A program made the position numbers and the translations under genes. This document shows positions 33,069 to 45,128 of a stretch of DNA of 64,000 nucleotides, piece by piece. The notes beneath the pieces are model-generated. The model saw nothing but the letters and a program-made list of their open reading frames with translations. It searched no databases and was not told the origin of the DNA. Source of the stretch: Schizosaccharomyces osmophilus (taxonomy: Eukaryota; Ascomycota; Schizosaccharomycetes; Schizosaccharomycetales; Schizosaccharomycetaceae); contig NC_079238.1 in the NCBI RefSeq assembly GCF_027921745.1, forward strand, positions 2,170,001-2,234,000, in the 5' to 3' direction. How positions within the stretch are numbered: the stretch's first letter is position 1; each line of letters opens with the position of its first letter.

Positions 33069-33429
33069 TGGCTCAGAAACGTTTTTATGGCTCCCTCATT
33101 CAGCTCGTCGACATTCGCGCCCGTGAATGCAAGTCGTCTAACGTTCAATTAAGTGCTTAGTATATATTATTAGAAGTAAATAATTGATTTAATTGAGATT
33201 CCAAAAGTCTGTTCTTACATAAAGCTCTAGTTATATACGCCCAACGAAGAACTTGCATTCATTTCATATAACCAAGCAAAAGAATAAAGTGTACTAGGGA
33301 AACAAAATATTGTTCAAATGACAGTAAACATCGTTCTGGAATTACTCAAAATCAGTGATACATATTTCAGCACTGCAACAGGAGAATACGAAGTCTAGTT
33401 TCATAATTATACCATGATCCTTCTTCAAG

Positions 33430-34480
33430 AAATATAATATTTTGGTGAAGAAAGACGAATATTTTGAGCAATCGACTAAAACGAGGTCTTTAACCGACTA
33501 TGACCAGCTGCGTCGTATAACCAAAGAACAATGATCCGCAGCTAAAGATTTTGCCGTTATTCTTGGTTCATCCCTCAAAAATTATACTTCCAGAACTGCA
33601 AATACCAAATTCACTATTTTAAGGGCATCGCTGAAGGCTCAAGTCCTTCTATTTGCATTGTACATAATAAAGGCAGTATGGTTAGTACGCGGACAAGATA
33701 TTCCATAATCCATCTAAAAGCTACACCCATGAGTTTAGTATTGCCTGGTTTGAGAAAGAATGGACCGTTCATTCTCAGCAAAATCATATATATATCCCCA
33801 AAGCATACAGTCCGTGTGTTACAACAAACAATACATTAAATCGGCGTATGCGCTTAAACATAATTTATGAGCACTGCCAACAGGGGAACTTACTGAACCA
33901 CAATTTGGAAAGTAAATCAACAATGGAAGATGAATGTTGTTTCTAAAGCAAATCCTAAGGGCCGTGAACTACCTTTCACAAAAAATGGAATAGCTCATCG
34001 AGATCATAAACCGAAAAACATAATGGTAAGTTCCGATGGAAACCTGAAAATCGGTGATTCCGGAACAAGTAAAATAGTATAGACTAACAAGGAAGTTCAG
34101 TATCCAAGAAATTAATTAATGGAGCAGTGGGCAGCTTGGCATACTTAGCAGCAGAAGCATTCCACGAAGAAGGTGAGATGACCATATAAAAATTCACTTA
34201 ATTGAAGTGATTGAATAAAAAGTATAGAAAATTGTGGAATTCAAGCAAACCTTCGGCCATGTGGATTTTTATCATGGTCTTTTCACCGGGTATTCCCTTC
34301 CAATCAGCGAAAATGAAACAGAATATTTAGTCGATACATGCAGCTTTTAGAAGAAAAGGTTAAGAAAACTAGTACTCAACATCCAAGGCTTCGGGATCTA
34401 GCAGTAAGGACTTTACCAACTTTACAACTACTTCGGCGAATACCTCAGGGCGCAAAAAAAAATCATCCTAATTTTACTGG
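33430..34480 (+). pseudogene. ppk24: decayed Ser/Thr protein kinase gene, probably the ppk24 orthologue
   Basis: A degraded protein-kinase reading on the plus strand, cut by many stops and shifts. Recognisable pieces in order: KKDEYFEQSTKTRSLTDYDQ (about 33445), IIYEHCQQGNLLN (about 33861), FLKQILRAVNYLSQ (about 33940), then in another frame GIAHRDHKPKNIMVSSDGNL and KIGDSGTSKIV (about 33985-34080), and GAVGSLAYLAAEAFHEEGE (about 34125). These correspond to the hinge, the catalytic loop (HRDLKPEN now HRDHKPKN), DFG now DSG, and the APE-like segment now AAE. From memory S. pombe has the kinase ppk24 between spn7 and cdc7 on this strand. So this is loss of a host gene in place. Confidence 0.75.
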
Positions 34481-34985
34481 ACCCTGATCCCCAAAATTGA
34501 ACTTCTATAAATTCAGCCCTTCGTTTTCCGTAGGTACGCAAAATCGATTGCTGTTGTCCTAAGTCAACCCTTTCTTATCCTGAGTCTCATTTTTCTTCCG
34601 AGCTCCAAAAAGTTCTTTCTTGACGCATCTCAACCTGTTTATTTTATAAACAGCTTACCAAAAATTCATAATCGCTAGCGATTGCTGAGGAAGAACAATC
34701 AATGACTTGTTCAACCTTTCAAAAAAGCATAAATGAGCCAAAAGGGATAAAAACAACAAACTATATATAGAAAAGTAATGTTGAAATAATTAGGAAATTT
34801 CTACTTGCTTTTTTTTGGGAAAAGGGAACATATGAGTAGGTACCTGAATTCCAACTACCTTCGCTGTCTGATCAAATCACCCATAATAAATAAAGCAAAC
34901 AGTGAAGGCACTTCTAAGGGAAAAGGCTACTATTTTGGCTTTTTTCGGTTAAATATAATTATTTATTAAGCCTCTTTTTGAAGTC
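34481..34985. other. intergenic between kinase relic and cdc7
   Basis: About 500 AT-rich bases. It should contain the cdc7 promoter. The beginning may hold further unrecognisable remains of the kinase relic. Confidence 0.45.
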
Positions 34986-37900
34986 ATGCATAATTTTGAT
35001 CATGCGTCGAGCATAGTAAGCTAAATTTTGATTCTTTAAAGAATGTGTCACTGATCGTTCTATAGACATTGGGTGACTGTCTGGGAAAAGGAGCCTTTGG
35101 GGCTGTTTATCGAGGTTTAAATATAAAAAATGGTGAAACTGTTGCAGTAAAACGCATCAAGGTGTCCAAAATCATGAAAATGGATCTTTCCGTCATTAAA
35201 GTACGAAGCTCATTTTGTTTCAAAAACAAGGGAATTCTAACCGTGCGATTGCTAGATGGAGATTGATTTATTGAAAAACTTGGATGTATGGTTTCTACTG
35301 TTGTCGACTGAAAAAAACTAACAATACGATAGCATCCGAACATTGTAAAATACAGAGGCTCCTATCAATTTGATGATTCACTTTGTATTGTTTTAGAGTA
35401 TGCATAGTTGTAATCTCTCATACCAGACTAACGAAGTATGGTAGATATTGTGAAAATGGATCGCTGCATTCAATCTGCAAGAATTTTGGAAAGATACCTG
35501 AAAATTTAGTTGCTATATATACGTACCAAGTTTTACAGGGATTACATTACTTGCATAACCAGGGTGTTATTCATCGCGATATTAAAGGTGCAAATATACT
35601 GACAACAAAAGATGGAACAATCAAACTCGCGGATTTTGGAGTTGCAACAAAAATGAATGCTCTAGACGAACATAGTGTCGTCGGTAGCCCATATTGGAGT
35701 ATGCTAAAAACCGGTTTGTATATATGTTCTTTTTCTAACATAAACAGTGGCACCCGAAGTCATTGAGTTAATTGGGGCAACTACCCCTTCTGATATTTGG
35801 AGTGTTGGATGTACAGTGATAGAATTATTAGAAGGAACTCCTCCCTATTATGATTTGGATCCAACAGCTGCTCTATTTCATATGGTCAAGGATGAACATC
35901 CTCCCTTTCCTTCGAATATTTCATTATCAGCAAAGAGTTTTTTAGCACAATGCTTTCAAAAGGACCCAAATCTTCGAGTCGGAACAAAGAAACTACTAAA
36001 ACATCACTGGGTTACTGCTCATCAAACATCTACGAAATTTACAGATGCTATTGATGAAGTCCAAAAATACAACGAGCGAGTCAATGAGGACAACATGAAT
36101 TTTATAAACGAAACGACTACTCATAACATAAATCCAACTCTGCATTCTGATAGACAATGCTCTTATCATCCTCCTGAACCTCCCAGAACACCTCCGCCTA
36201 TCGAAACAGAGAGTAAGTGTTTTTAATTTTATTTGTTACTAACTTTCTTCTTCAGGATGCGATGTTTGGGATGACGAGTTTCAGGGTACTCTGAAAATTA
36301 ATAATGATGTACTGAAGAAATCTGAGCATTTCTTGAATTTTTATAATGATTTCAAGAGTAAAAATACTACTTCAAGTTCTACAAATTCATCCCCTTCTAA
36401 AAGCAAGAAATCTGTTAGTGTTGACCGGGGAAGTGAAGTTGTGGACTTTGTACAGAAACGCTCATCACCAGAATTATTGACGGTAAGTATTTATGATATC
36501 TTGTAATACTAATTGTTATAGCCGGCACTTAATAGATCCATCGATCTTCAGCAGACTCCAAAACATCACAGATACCTCTCAACTGGTAAGCTAATTTCGT
36601 TTTATTTTTGCTAACTTTTACAGAACTCAAAGAAGATGTTCCTGATGGTCTGGAAAAGTTCGTTGAAACCAAAAAGGATAGTGAATTCACTGATGTATTC
36701 CCTGCTTCATCGATTAAAATCCAGGGTCTTCGGAAAGAAAAAGGTTTGGGAACACTACTTTTAAATAAATCTTATAATTCCTGGAACAATGAGGATGAAG
36801 AAACCGATGATGATAATGAACTTTTCGATTCTCTTGATTCCGAGGCTGAGAACCTGAACATGGAAAATAATATTCTGCTGGATAAGCGATCTCGATTAGT
36901 TTCTTATTTGAAAGATATTTTGAAGGGATTAATTGAAAAAAAATTGGAAGATAGACCTCCTATTGTTACCCAAATCGTATGAGATTTATGTTTGAATTTG
37001 TTATGTTAATAAATATAGGCTTCGATTTTAACAGAGGACATAAGCTTAAAGGATGAATTAGTGAAAGCACATGGGATGCTTCCTCTTATTGAAACGCTGA
37101 GCGAAATCAATGATACGTCTTTACAGCTATTATTATTAAAACTCATCAACACGGTATGTACCCTTTAAATAATTCGTTAGCTAATTGAAAAGATTATTTA
37201 TGATAATTATTCAACGTTACACAGGTTCTGCTTCTCCGGCGGATTGTCTGTCGTGTTAAAGTTTTCTGAAAGATCCTACCCATGGGATTTTCGTTATGAA
37301 AGTGCTGTTTTCATTCAACAAATGTATAGAGCGTCATCATTGTCCCTTCAGATGTTTATTGGTGTTTCAGGAATTCATATTCTATTGTCGTTTTTAAAAG
37401 AAGATTATGCAAAAAGTAAAGATTTGGTTTTTGTAGGTGCTGAAGGATTATGGAAGCTACTTAGGCAGCAGGATTGTATACCAAAAAATGATGTTTGTCG
37501 TATAGTCGCACGTTCCGATGTTTTAGAACCTATGACAAAGAGTATGCTTAAGGCTTTGGCTGCGGATGACTCCTCTTCTCGACTTTGTTTATCGAGGCTT
37601 TGTGAAATATTGTTAGCACTATCTCAGTCGGAAACTTACGTTAAAGAAGCCCTTTTGAACGAAAACATTATTAGGAGAAACTTACGTATTCTTTTGTATT
37701 TACCCATTGAAGAGATGGTGATAATGTTGCAATTTATAAAGCAGATTTCTATGGTACCGTCGTCAATAAACTTACTCAGAAAAGTGCATTTAATACCCCT
37801 TTTAACGCACATACTCGGAGATCCGAAATTAAAAAATAACAGAAAAGAGATACGGAATGAATCACTGGCTACTTTGTTCAACATCTGCCGTTTAGATAAG

Positions 37901-38608
37901 AAATCACAGGAAAAAGCAGTTATTTCTGGAGCAATACCGTTATTACAGGAAACGGCTGTCAAAGACAAAATATTAAAGGAGTTTGCATTGCCAATCTTAT
38001 TGACACTTCCACAGTGTAGTCCTATATGCAGGCAGTACTTATGGAAAAACAAAGGGCTCGAATTTTTCCTTTCACTTTTGCAAGATTTAAATTGGCAATC
38101 AGCTGCTTTAGATACTGTATCTGTGTGGCTTCAATACGAATTTAAAGAAATACAGCATGCTCTTTTGGAAAAACGATATGTGCATCTAGTTCTTAAAGTG
38201 TTCTGTTCGGCCCAGTCTACTTCGTTTAATCGCTTGTTAGATGGAATTAGTAGAATATGCCAACTTTCCCCTAAACTAGCAGCGAGCTACGGCCAGCCTT
38301 TAGTTTTCCAAAAGCTAGGAGATCGTTTGTTACATGGAAAGCCCAAACCAATTACATTATTGAATGCTTTCCAAATGCTCAAATCCATGTGTGAAAGTAA
38401 TCCATCCTGCAAAGTGTACATCTCTCAAAATGACTTACCTGATTTAATCCATCAGCAAAGCCGAACTAGTGATTCCGTCTTGGTCCGGGAATTGGCCAAA
38501 GATCTTTTAAAGCAAGTGAAGAGCTCAAACATCCAGAGCAATCCCTCTATTTCAAAACCTGATATGCCTCCGCCAAAACGATCATCTAAAGCAGTTGCAA
38601 ATCGTTAA
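34986..38608 (+). CDS. cdc7: septation initiation network kinase Cdc7
   Basis: MAP4K/MAP3K-epsilon-like kinase recruited by Spg1-GTP to spindle pole bodies to trigger septum formation. About ten exons. Exon 1 is 34986-35015, then a kinase domain from [28 protein letters not shown], the small exon [77 protein letters not shown], and [21 protein letters not shown] Ser-rich linker follows, then the armadillo-like C-terminal half (37.0-38.6 kb; [35 protein letters not shown]). Introns are supported by good donors; the one at 37154-37192 is only 39 bases and joins LLKLINT to [17 protein letters not shown]. It matches the known Cdc7 domain order and length. Confidence 0.95.
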
Positions 38609-39285
38609 TGCTACAATTGAGCTTGTGAACTAAAGTTACAATATAATCTGAAATCTTTACAGATGTCTTAAGTTTGAGGTGACGGAGGCCTCTACATTAC
38701 TTGAGCATCTTTTCCGTTAATGTCTTCCTTATTAATGTTTTAGTTATGTTAATGAATTTTTTTGTACCTTTTGATGGAGCACTTGCTTAAATTAGTAAAT
38801 ATAAGACCATTTCATTTCAGAGAAGTAAAAAAGATTTGCTTTATACACATCTAAATTATTCCTAACATAAAATCCACTCCGCAAGTATAAAGGTGAATTA
38901 GTGGAATGTGCGATTTCAATCTTACAAATATTGAATGAGAAACTAACACTTACAATATATTTGAACTTTACTATTACAAAAATAAAATTACCAAGAAGTT
39001 TGGTAACTGATTTACTGTCTTAATAGAAAGTTTTGTCTCTGATTTATGCATGCCCTGACTTCATATTTTTTCACAAAAAACGTTCATTTCTATATCAAAC
39101 ACATTTAAGGGAAGAACTATTTATTTAGTGATAAATCTTTATTTTTTAAAAAAATTGTACATTCTCTTTAATTTCGAAAAGCAATAACCGATGCACAAAC
39201 TCAATTGCTATTGAAAGTACAGATCCAGAATCCATAGCTTTTGACCAAGGTTATTGCTAATTTCTTTTAAATATACCTATCTGAG
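38609..39285. other. intergenic between cdc7 and ral2
   Basis: About 680 AT-rich bases with the cdc7 3' end and ral2 promoter. Nothing else is recognised. Confidence 0.5.
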
Positions 39286-41106
39286 ATGCCTCATACAGCT
39301 TCAAATGCAACATTGAAAAATACGGTCAATGTATTTACTTCTTCACTTTTAACAAGTACAGGTCCCTTTCCAAAGCCGTCTATTGGAGAATCAATAGTAC
39401 AAAATGGTAATCATGCTTATTTATATGGCGGTCGTGACGCTGAAGATGGTACCCCCATGAACGATTTGTACTTCGTGGATTTGGAAACCGGCTCCTGGAA
39501 ACTGGTTGAAAATCAAGGACCTATAAAGCCTACTTTTCGATATTTCCATTCTGGGATTTTTTGGAATAACAATCTTGTCTTCTTCGGCGGAATTGGGTTT
39601 GACGAAGAGAATAATTCATTATGCAGTTTAAATTCGACCGAGATTTTTGATCTAGAAACCAAAACTTGGAGAGTTGTTCCACCCGAAGCAAGTAATTTTG
39701 CAAATACGGCTGACGCCGAAACGTTTACATGTGAACCTTTACCAAGGTATGGCCATTTGTACTGTGTTTTAGGAGATTATATGATTGTGTACTGTGGACA
39801 AGATCTCTCAAATAATTATATTGAACAAATCAATGCATTTGATTTGAGAACTGAGAAATGGGTTCATCGTTCTCCACTTGCATATCACTGTGGTGTTTAT
39901 AGGTCAAACTGTATATCATTAGATCGCGAAAGTGAATTCTTTCGATTTTGTACTTCTGAAGACGCTACTGAGCGACAGGACCAATTTGTTGGTTCGCTTT
40001 TATTTTATCTCAATTCAAATTTTGTTGACGTAAAACGTGAACTTATTTTATTAAAGCTGTACAAAGTGTCTGATGCTGAAAGAAACAAAGAGGGAATAGA
40101 TGAACGTGAAGGATATCACCCTGGTCTGTATTTTGAAGAAGAAAACGTAACTGAAAAATTTGTAGGCACGTCCATGCCTCCGGGACTTCGATTTCCACGC
40201 GTCTACATGGTTGGGGACAATTTAGTTCTTTCGGGAATATATCTCACTAGCTCTCGCCAGGCATTTGTCTTGTGGGTATATTCGCTGGACCGTGAAAACT
40301 GGATTCAATTAGATACCTTAGGTCTTTTAAATCACGGCTCATGGTTCAAATGCTTATGCATGCCTCAAAACAATCAGCTTGTTATTTTTGGGAACCAGAC
40401 GAGACGGCTTATACAAGACTATAATATCCGGCAGTCAAACTATGATAATGTAGTTTATATTGAGCTTGAAGCATACGGTGTATATAGAAGACCGAAAATT
40501 CCACATTATTCGGAAAGAAGCGAAAAATTAGGGAAGCTGCTATTGACTGGAGTAAGTGATATGGAAATTCTAACTCTTGATCGAAACCATATACCTTGTC
40601 TTTCCAAAATTCTGTATAAACGGTGGCCAAAATTTCAGAGATTGTTAGATCAAACTGCCGAAAATAATCAGGATGCCTTTCGAATGAGTCTTTCTGAACA
40701 CGGGCCTCAAGTGGCGGAGCTACCTTTTACACCTATAAACAGTACTGGAAGCCGAATGCTGTATATGCCTTACAGCTTTGAAACGTGCACTGCTTTTCTG
40801 TATTACTTGTATTGCGGAAAAATAAACGAATCCTACTTGTCAACGAAAACATTATGTAATTTATTAATTCTTGCCAAACACGATGAAGGAATGGAGACGT
40901 TTTTCCAATATATCGTACACCTTTTGCATAAAACGCTGAATCAAAATAACGTAAAAACTATCTATGAGATAGCCGTTTTGACAGGGGCCAAAGGACTTCA
41001 GCTTCGAGCATTAAGGAGGATCGCACGCATTGAACAAAATGGTGTTGCAATATCAAATCCTTCATTTTTGCCCAACTTGGAAAACCATGAACTACCCTCG
41101 TCCTGA
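39286..41106 (+). CDS. ral2: Ral2, Kelch/BTB protein of the Ras1 pathway
   Basis: A 606-residue single-exon protein. The N-terminal half has Kelch-type repeats (AYLYGGRDAEDGTPMNDLYF, then LVFFGGIGFDEENNS, LGDYMIVYCGQDLSNNYIEQ). The C-terminal third has a BTB-like stretch (MLYMPYSFETCTAFLYYLYC, then TKTLCNLLILAKH). S. pombe Ral2 has this length and design and is needed to activate Ras1 in mating and cell shape; its exact role with the exchange factor is not settled. The last 15 bases overlap the 3' end of med8 on the other strand. Gene order cdc7-ral2-med8 is conserved. Confidence 0.9.
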   Translation: MPHTASNATLKNTVNVFTSSLLTSTGPFPKPSIGESIVQNGNHAYLYGGRDAEDGTPMNDLYFVDLETGSWKLVENQGPIKPTFRYFHSGIFWNNNLVFFGGIGFDEENNSLCSLNSTEIFDLETKTWRVVPPEASNFANTADAETFTCEPLPRYGHLYCVLGDYMIVYCGQDLSNNYIEQINAFDLRTEKWVHRSPLAYHCGVYRSNCISLDRESEFFRFCTSEDATERQDQFVGSLLFYLNSNFVDVKRELILLKLYKVSDAERNKEGIDEREGYHPGLYFEEENVTEKFVGTSMPPGLRFPRVYMVGDNLVLSGIYLTSSRQAFVLWVYSLDRENWIQLDTLGLLNHGSWFKCLCMPQNNQLVIFGNQTRRLIQDYNIRQSNYDNVVYIELEAYGVYRRPKIPHYSERSEKLGKLLLTGVSDMEILTLDRNHIPCLSKILYKRWPKFQRLLDQTAENNQDAFRMSLSEHGPQVAELPFTPINSTGSRMLYMPYSFETCTAFLYYLYCGKINESYLSTKTLCNLLILAKHDEGMETFFQYIVHLLHKTLNQNNVKTIYEIAVLTGAKGLQLRALRRIARIEQNGVAISNPSFLPNLENHELPSS

Positions 41107-41771
41107 TTTCATAAATCCTAATATCTTTGTTAATGTTTGTTGAGCGCTCTGCTCTTCAAATGCTCTCTCTTTTTCTAATTCTTTTTGGTTAATTATTTCG
41201 CCTTGCAGCTCTTCCTGTCGGGTTACATATCCGGTCCAATTATTTTGTTCACGCTCTTGCATTAACAAATCTCTTGCTTCTTCCCATAATGTGTCTTGAG
41301 GAAGAGGCTGTTTTTGGTTCTTAGACTTCAGAGACGGATCATTTTCATACTCCTCTAGGGTTGTGGTCTCCCATTCTTCAACGACTGGAAGAGGACGAGT
41401 TCGCAGCAAAGTTGTAAGAAGCGGTTCTTGCTCGCGGACAGGAAATTCCTCAGAAGGGAAAATATTTGTAGTTCGTAAGCTTTGAAAATGGATAGCTAGA
41501 GTATTGCTTAAAGAATGGATTTGAGATAATAGAATATTAAAATTCTTATGAATCGTTGGCCTATTTCATTTATCAGATTAGTAGGAAACTTTCAATTATA
41601 TCAATCAATCATAATGAAGCTTTCTCTTCCAATGTAAACTTACCACGGAGCGAGCTGTTCCGTTTGGTGCAAAATTGCTAGGAAATGACTCAGAGAATGG
41701 ACGATCTGGGTAGTTCTTTGTCGAATCCCTTCTAAAGACTCAACAGCTTTTTCAGACGAAATAATATCCAT
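41092..41771 (-). CDS. med8: Mediator complex subunit Med8
   Basis: Head-module subunit of the Mediator of RNA polymerase II. Two exons: 41644-41771 (MDIISSEKAVESLEGIRQRT) and 41092-41560, separated by an 83-base intron with a GTAAGT donor; total 198 residues, the usual length. The N-terminal helix contains HSLSHFLAILHQTEQLAPWP and continues IHKNFNILLSQIHSLSNTLA, the Med8 helical bundle. The middle has FPVREQEPLLTTLLRTRPLP followed by VVEEWE, and the C-terminus is a long charged helix. The stop overlaps the end of ral2 by 15 bases. Confidence 0.9.
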
Positions 41772-41812
41772 TGGAAAAACTCAAGTTTACCTTTCAAGGC
41801 TTATACAGACGA

Positions 41813-42019
41813 ATGAATTCTTTTCAACGCGAGATTGACAACGAATTGCAAGCCGAACAGTCAAAACTATTACCAAAAATAGCAGAAAATTTTCTTCCTT
41901 TTTCAAGGATCGATACCAATGCTAAGGAATCTCCCGTTCACAAGTCAGAAAATACACTTTCCTTTATAACTCAGAAAAGCGATTTCCTGTTCTTGACTCA
42001 GTTCTACCAAACAATATGA
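41813..42019 (+). CDS. possible small protein, 68 residues
   Basis: Open frame from the ATG at 41813, only 41 bases from the divergent med8 start. It begins MNSFQREIDNELQAEQSKLL and is charged and helical in its first half. I recognise no family. Composition is protein-like, but this could also be chance inside the shared promoter region. Confidence 0.25.
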   Translation: MNSFQREIDNELQAEQSKLLPKIAENFLPFSRIDTNAKESPVHKSENTLSFITQKSDFLFLTQFYQTI

Positions 42020-42392
42020 ATTATATCACTTTGGTGCGTTATAACGAATAACAAATTTACTTTTCATTACGATAGTAAACAATGATGGAATCCTGTTGGA
42101 AACCTTTGTATTTTCAATATTATATAGCAAATATGAAGTGAGAATTCATGTTAAGGTGAATTCTAAACATATAGCTGGAAAAAGAAACCGATATTTGATG
42201 ACTATACTGACTCAAAGGACAAATCTCGTTTATGAGACCTCAACCATCGCATTATGGTATTCTTGACAAGAAACTTACCGAACGACATTCAAACCATTTC
42301 ACTTATCAAAAAATTGAATTCCCTTTTATTCCCTATTCTAATCTCTAGGTAGTTTCACGAACTTTTATTGCTAGCTGAAGTCGCATACCAAA
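42020..42392. other. intergenic before the EVE-domain gene
   Basis: About 370 bases, AT-rich. Nothing recognised apart from expected promoter sequence. Confidence 0.5.
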
Positions 42393-43378
42393 ATGGCAGA
42401 CACGGAAGAAAGTGGTCGAAAATATTGGTTGATGAAAGCTGAAGGCGAGCCTCGTATTGTTAAAGGGATTAATGTTGCTTTCACGTTTGAGATGCTGGAG
42501 AATATTACTAATGAAGGAAAGATGGAGTCTTGGAGCGGTGTCAGAAACTATGAGGCTCGTAATATGATTCGAGATCAGATGTCAGTAGGCGATTATGCGT
42601 TTCTTTATTGTTCAAATTGTAAATTCCCTCATATTCGAGGTAAGTGAATGATTTCGTCTTCGTCGCTAGAATACTAACAAAAACTTCAACAGGTGTAATG
42701 GAGGTAACTCACTTTTCAACATTAATGGATTTGGAAAGATTTGTGCATTTTCCTTCTTTGCAGAAGTTTATGAAATCTCTAAAGTCTTTGCAATGTTTAC
42801 CCATCCATTGAAAAATTTGGCATCCAATACATTTACTAACACAGTTATTGTTTAGATTTGCTCAAATCCTCATCCCGATGGTAAGTACTAACCGCTTAGC
42901 TGAAAGGTGTTTTAACAAAAATGAAGATTCTTGCTGGGACCCGAATGATCCCTATTATGATCCGAAATCAACAAAGGAAAAGCCCAGGTGGTATTCAGTA
43001 GGCGTACAATCGCGATATCCTTTGAAAAGGTCTGTAACTCTTAGAGAACTAAAATTGCATTTGAACGGAAAGCTCTCACAAATGTCAATGCTTAATCGGG
43101 CACGGCTTAGTATTTCAAAGGTTCGTCAAGAAGAATGGGATTTCATACATCAACTTGCTGAATTGCCCGAACCCGGTGAAGTACAAGAAGCAAGAGAGAA
43201 GGAAGATCAAAAGGAAAGGAAGAAGAGAGACCGACGGGTAGAGGACGATGGGAAGGAGGACAGCAAGCAGAAGAAAAGCAAAAGCCCCTATAACGCTGCA
43301 GCGGGAGACGACGATACCTCATTGAACACTATTAAACAAAGTAGAATCAAAGAATGCAATATAAAAACAAGCATATGA
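42393..43378 (+). CDS. EVE-domain (DUF55, thymocyte nuclear protein 1-like) protein
   Basis: EVE domains resemble YTH and PUA folds and bind modified bases in RNA or DNA; the substrate here is unknown. Exons inferred: 42393 to about 42640, an 11-base microexon at 42693-42703, then from about 42857 to 42880, then from 42927 to the stop. Conserved blocks are RKYWLMKAEGEPRIVKG, the WSGVRNYEARNMIRD aromatic pocket, VGDYAFLYCSNCKFPHIRG, ICSNPHPD joined to DSCWDPNDPYYDPKS, and RWYSVGVQSRYPLKR. The C-terminal tail is very basic and acidic (KERKKRDRRVEDDGKED), probably a nuclear signal. The third intron (42881-42926) was chosen because it gives the family's aspartate-rich join; a 19-base intron ending at 42899 would also keep a frame but is too short. 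Confidence 0.8.
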
Positions 43379-43473
43379 TTTTACTAGTATCTGCGAGCAA
43401 ATTATCAAAATTGAAACTACTTTTTTGTCTGTTGATTGTCATTTTATTTAAGACATTCCATTCCTGTCAGAGC

Positions 43474-45128
43474 TCATTTTCCAAGCTTGATGGTATTTTC
43501 CAGATCACACGACTTTTTGATTCCGATTACTTCAAGATTATGAATTAAGAACCTTTCTTCAAACAGCGCTCCCGATAATTGCTTTCCTTCTTCAAATGCC
43601 CCATGCCCAGCGTGTCTAAAAAATCCGTACTCTAGACTGTCATCGATGAGCATGTTTACTCCAGGACTTTCCACTAGCAAATCGTTCGTGACATGGTTCC
43701 GCCTTAGTCCAAAGCAGATGCCTAAAGTTTTATCGAATATACAGAAACTGGATTCCTTTCTTGTAGCACGAAACACTTGATGTCTTGGCCGAAGCTGAAA
43801 AAGAAAGGAATTTGAGTTACCGAAAAACTCAGATTGAGACTGTTTCCACGGAGTTGTTATGTACGCACCAAGAACAACTGGGGATTCTTCTACAGGTTCA
43901 TGATTTTCAAATAAGTCCAGTATTTCCGTGCATTGATGAGAATCATTTGAATACTTTTTAGGGTATTTATTTTCAAATGCCAATTGCCGAGAATTTCTTT
44001 TCTTCTCGGAAATCCTATGACCCTTAAACAGCAGGATAGTAGGTTCATTAAAATTTAATACGCGACGTTCAATTGCGGACATTGAGTAGCCATGATTATT
44101 AGAGTTAAAAAGACTAATCAAGTTTTTGTAATTGAACGAGGAATTGGGAATACATAAGCGCAATTGGGCATAAAGAAGAGGGTCTAAGACAGAGAAGGAG
44201 TTGAAACATAATTCATCAATTTGAGCCGGTTGAGCATGCGGTTGGGAATAAAGGATATAGTCAAATAGACATCCTAGATGATTGAGTAAGAACGGATTTT
44301 CGTCTAAAAAAGTCATAAAGTCATCGAAAAGCAAAAGCGGCGTGGACCCGTCTTTCTTCATCCCACAGATCAGAATATCAGCAACGTTTTCTGCTTTCTT
44401 GTAATATGGAATAGAAAATCTGTTTATATGGTTACCAATGGATTCCCCCGGCTGAAGATCGACTATACACAAAGCAAGTATACAGATTCGATGGAAGTTA
44501 GTAATTCGCATACGAGGAAAATGCTTGGCATCAGGCGTCTTTTTCCCCACATTTCGAACTGTCTTTCGATCGTAAGTTTCATTGAGTATACCCTTGTTTT
44601 CTTGAGGAATCGAGTCGCACCAACTTTGGAAAATGAGTGAATATCTTTTGTCCTCACTCCATACATTCCGATGTCTTTCCGTAATGCAAGCTATAAACCT
44701 TGCAAGAGCTGAAAATGTTAAGCAATCACGATTTCGATTATGAGAGCCAAAATAACAGGCTGCTCGATAAAAAAAAGAAGAAAGCTGCAAGGTATCAGGG
44801 ATTCCAAAAAAGGTAATGCTAAAGAACGAGCGTCAGTAACTGAACAGAAAAAAAAGAGTAATAGAGTAAATTGATCATTCTTTTCACTCTTGAGCTTACA
44901 AGGCATCTTCCGTCCAGACTTTCTCCCCATTTTCAAAACTTGCGAGGGCATTGAAGTTTTCTAACTATATTAGAGTCCCCAATTGCTAATTGCAAGGCTC
45001 ATACCTTTTAAATTATAACGTTCTAGAGGATTGAAGTTTTTTAAAAGAGAAGAAGTTTCCTGTATGTATGGTTTCAAAAGCTTAGGAGAAACCTCCGTAC
45101 TTCCTAGTAAAGCTTTGAGGTTTTTCAT
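43474..45128 (-). CDS. rtc5: Rtc5, TLDc-domain protein
   Basis: TLDc proteins bind and regulate the vacuolar H+-ATPase; yeast Rtc5 is a V-ATPase disassembly factor. Three exons: 45005-45128 (MKNLKALLGSTEVSPKLLKP), 44960 down to about 44900, and from about 44825 to 43474. Joins give YNLKENFNALASFENGEKVW and then FFGIPDTLQLSSFFYRAACY. The C-terminal TLDc domain is visible as PTILLFKGHRISEKKRNS, VVLGAYITTPWKQS, GNSNSFLFQLRPRHQVFRAT and the closing FLIHNLEVIGI. The N-terminus starts MKN rather than a myristoylation MG. Confidence 0.85.

Noticed and set aside
42881-42899. 19-base intron with GTAAGT, ACTAAC and TTAG in the EVE gene
   Set aside because: Too short for the spliceosome; the acceptor at 42926 gives a 46-base intron and the better conserved join.
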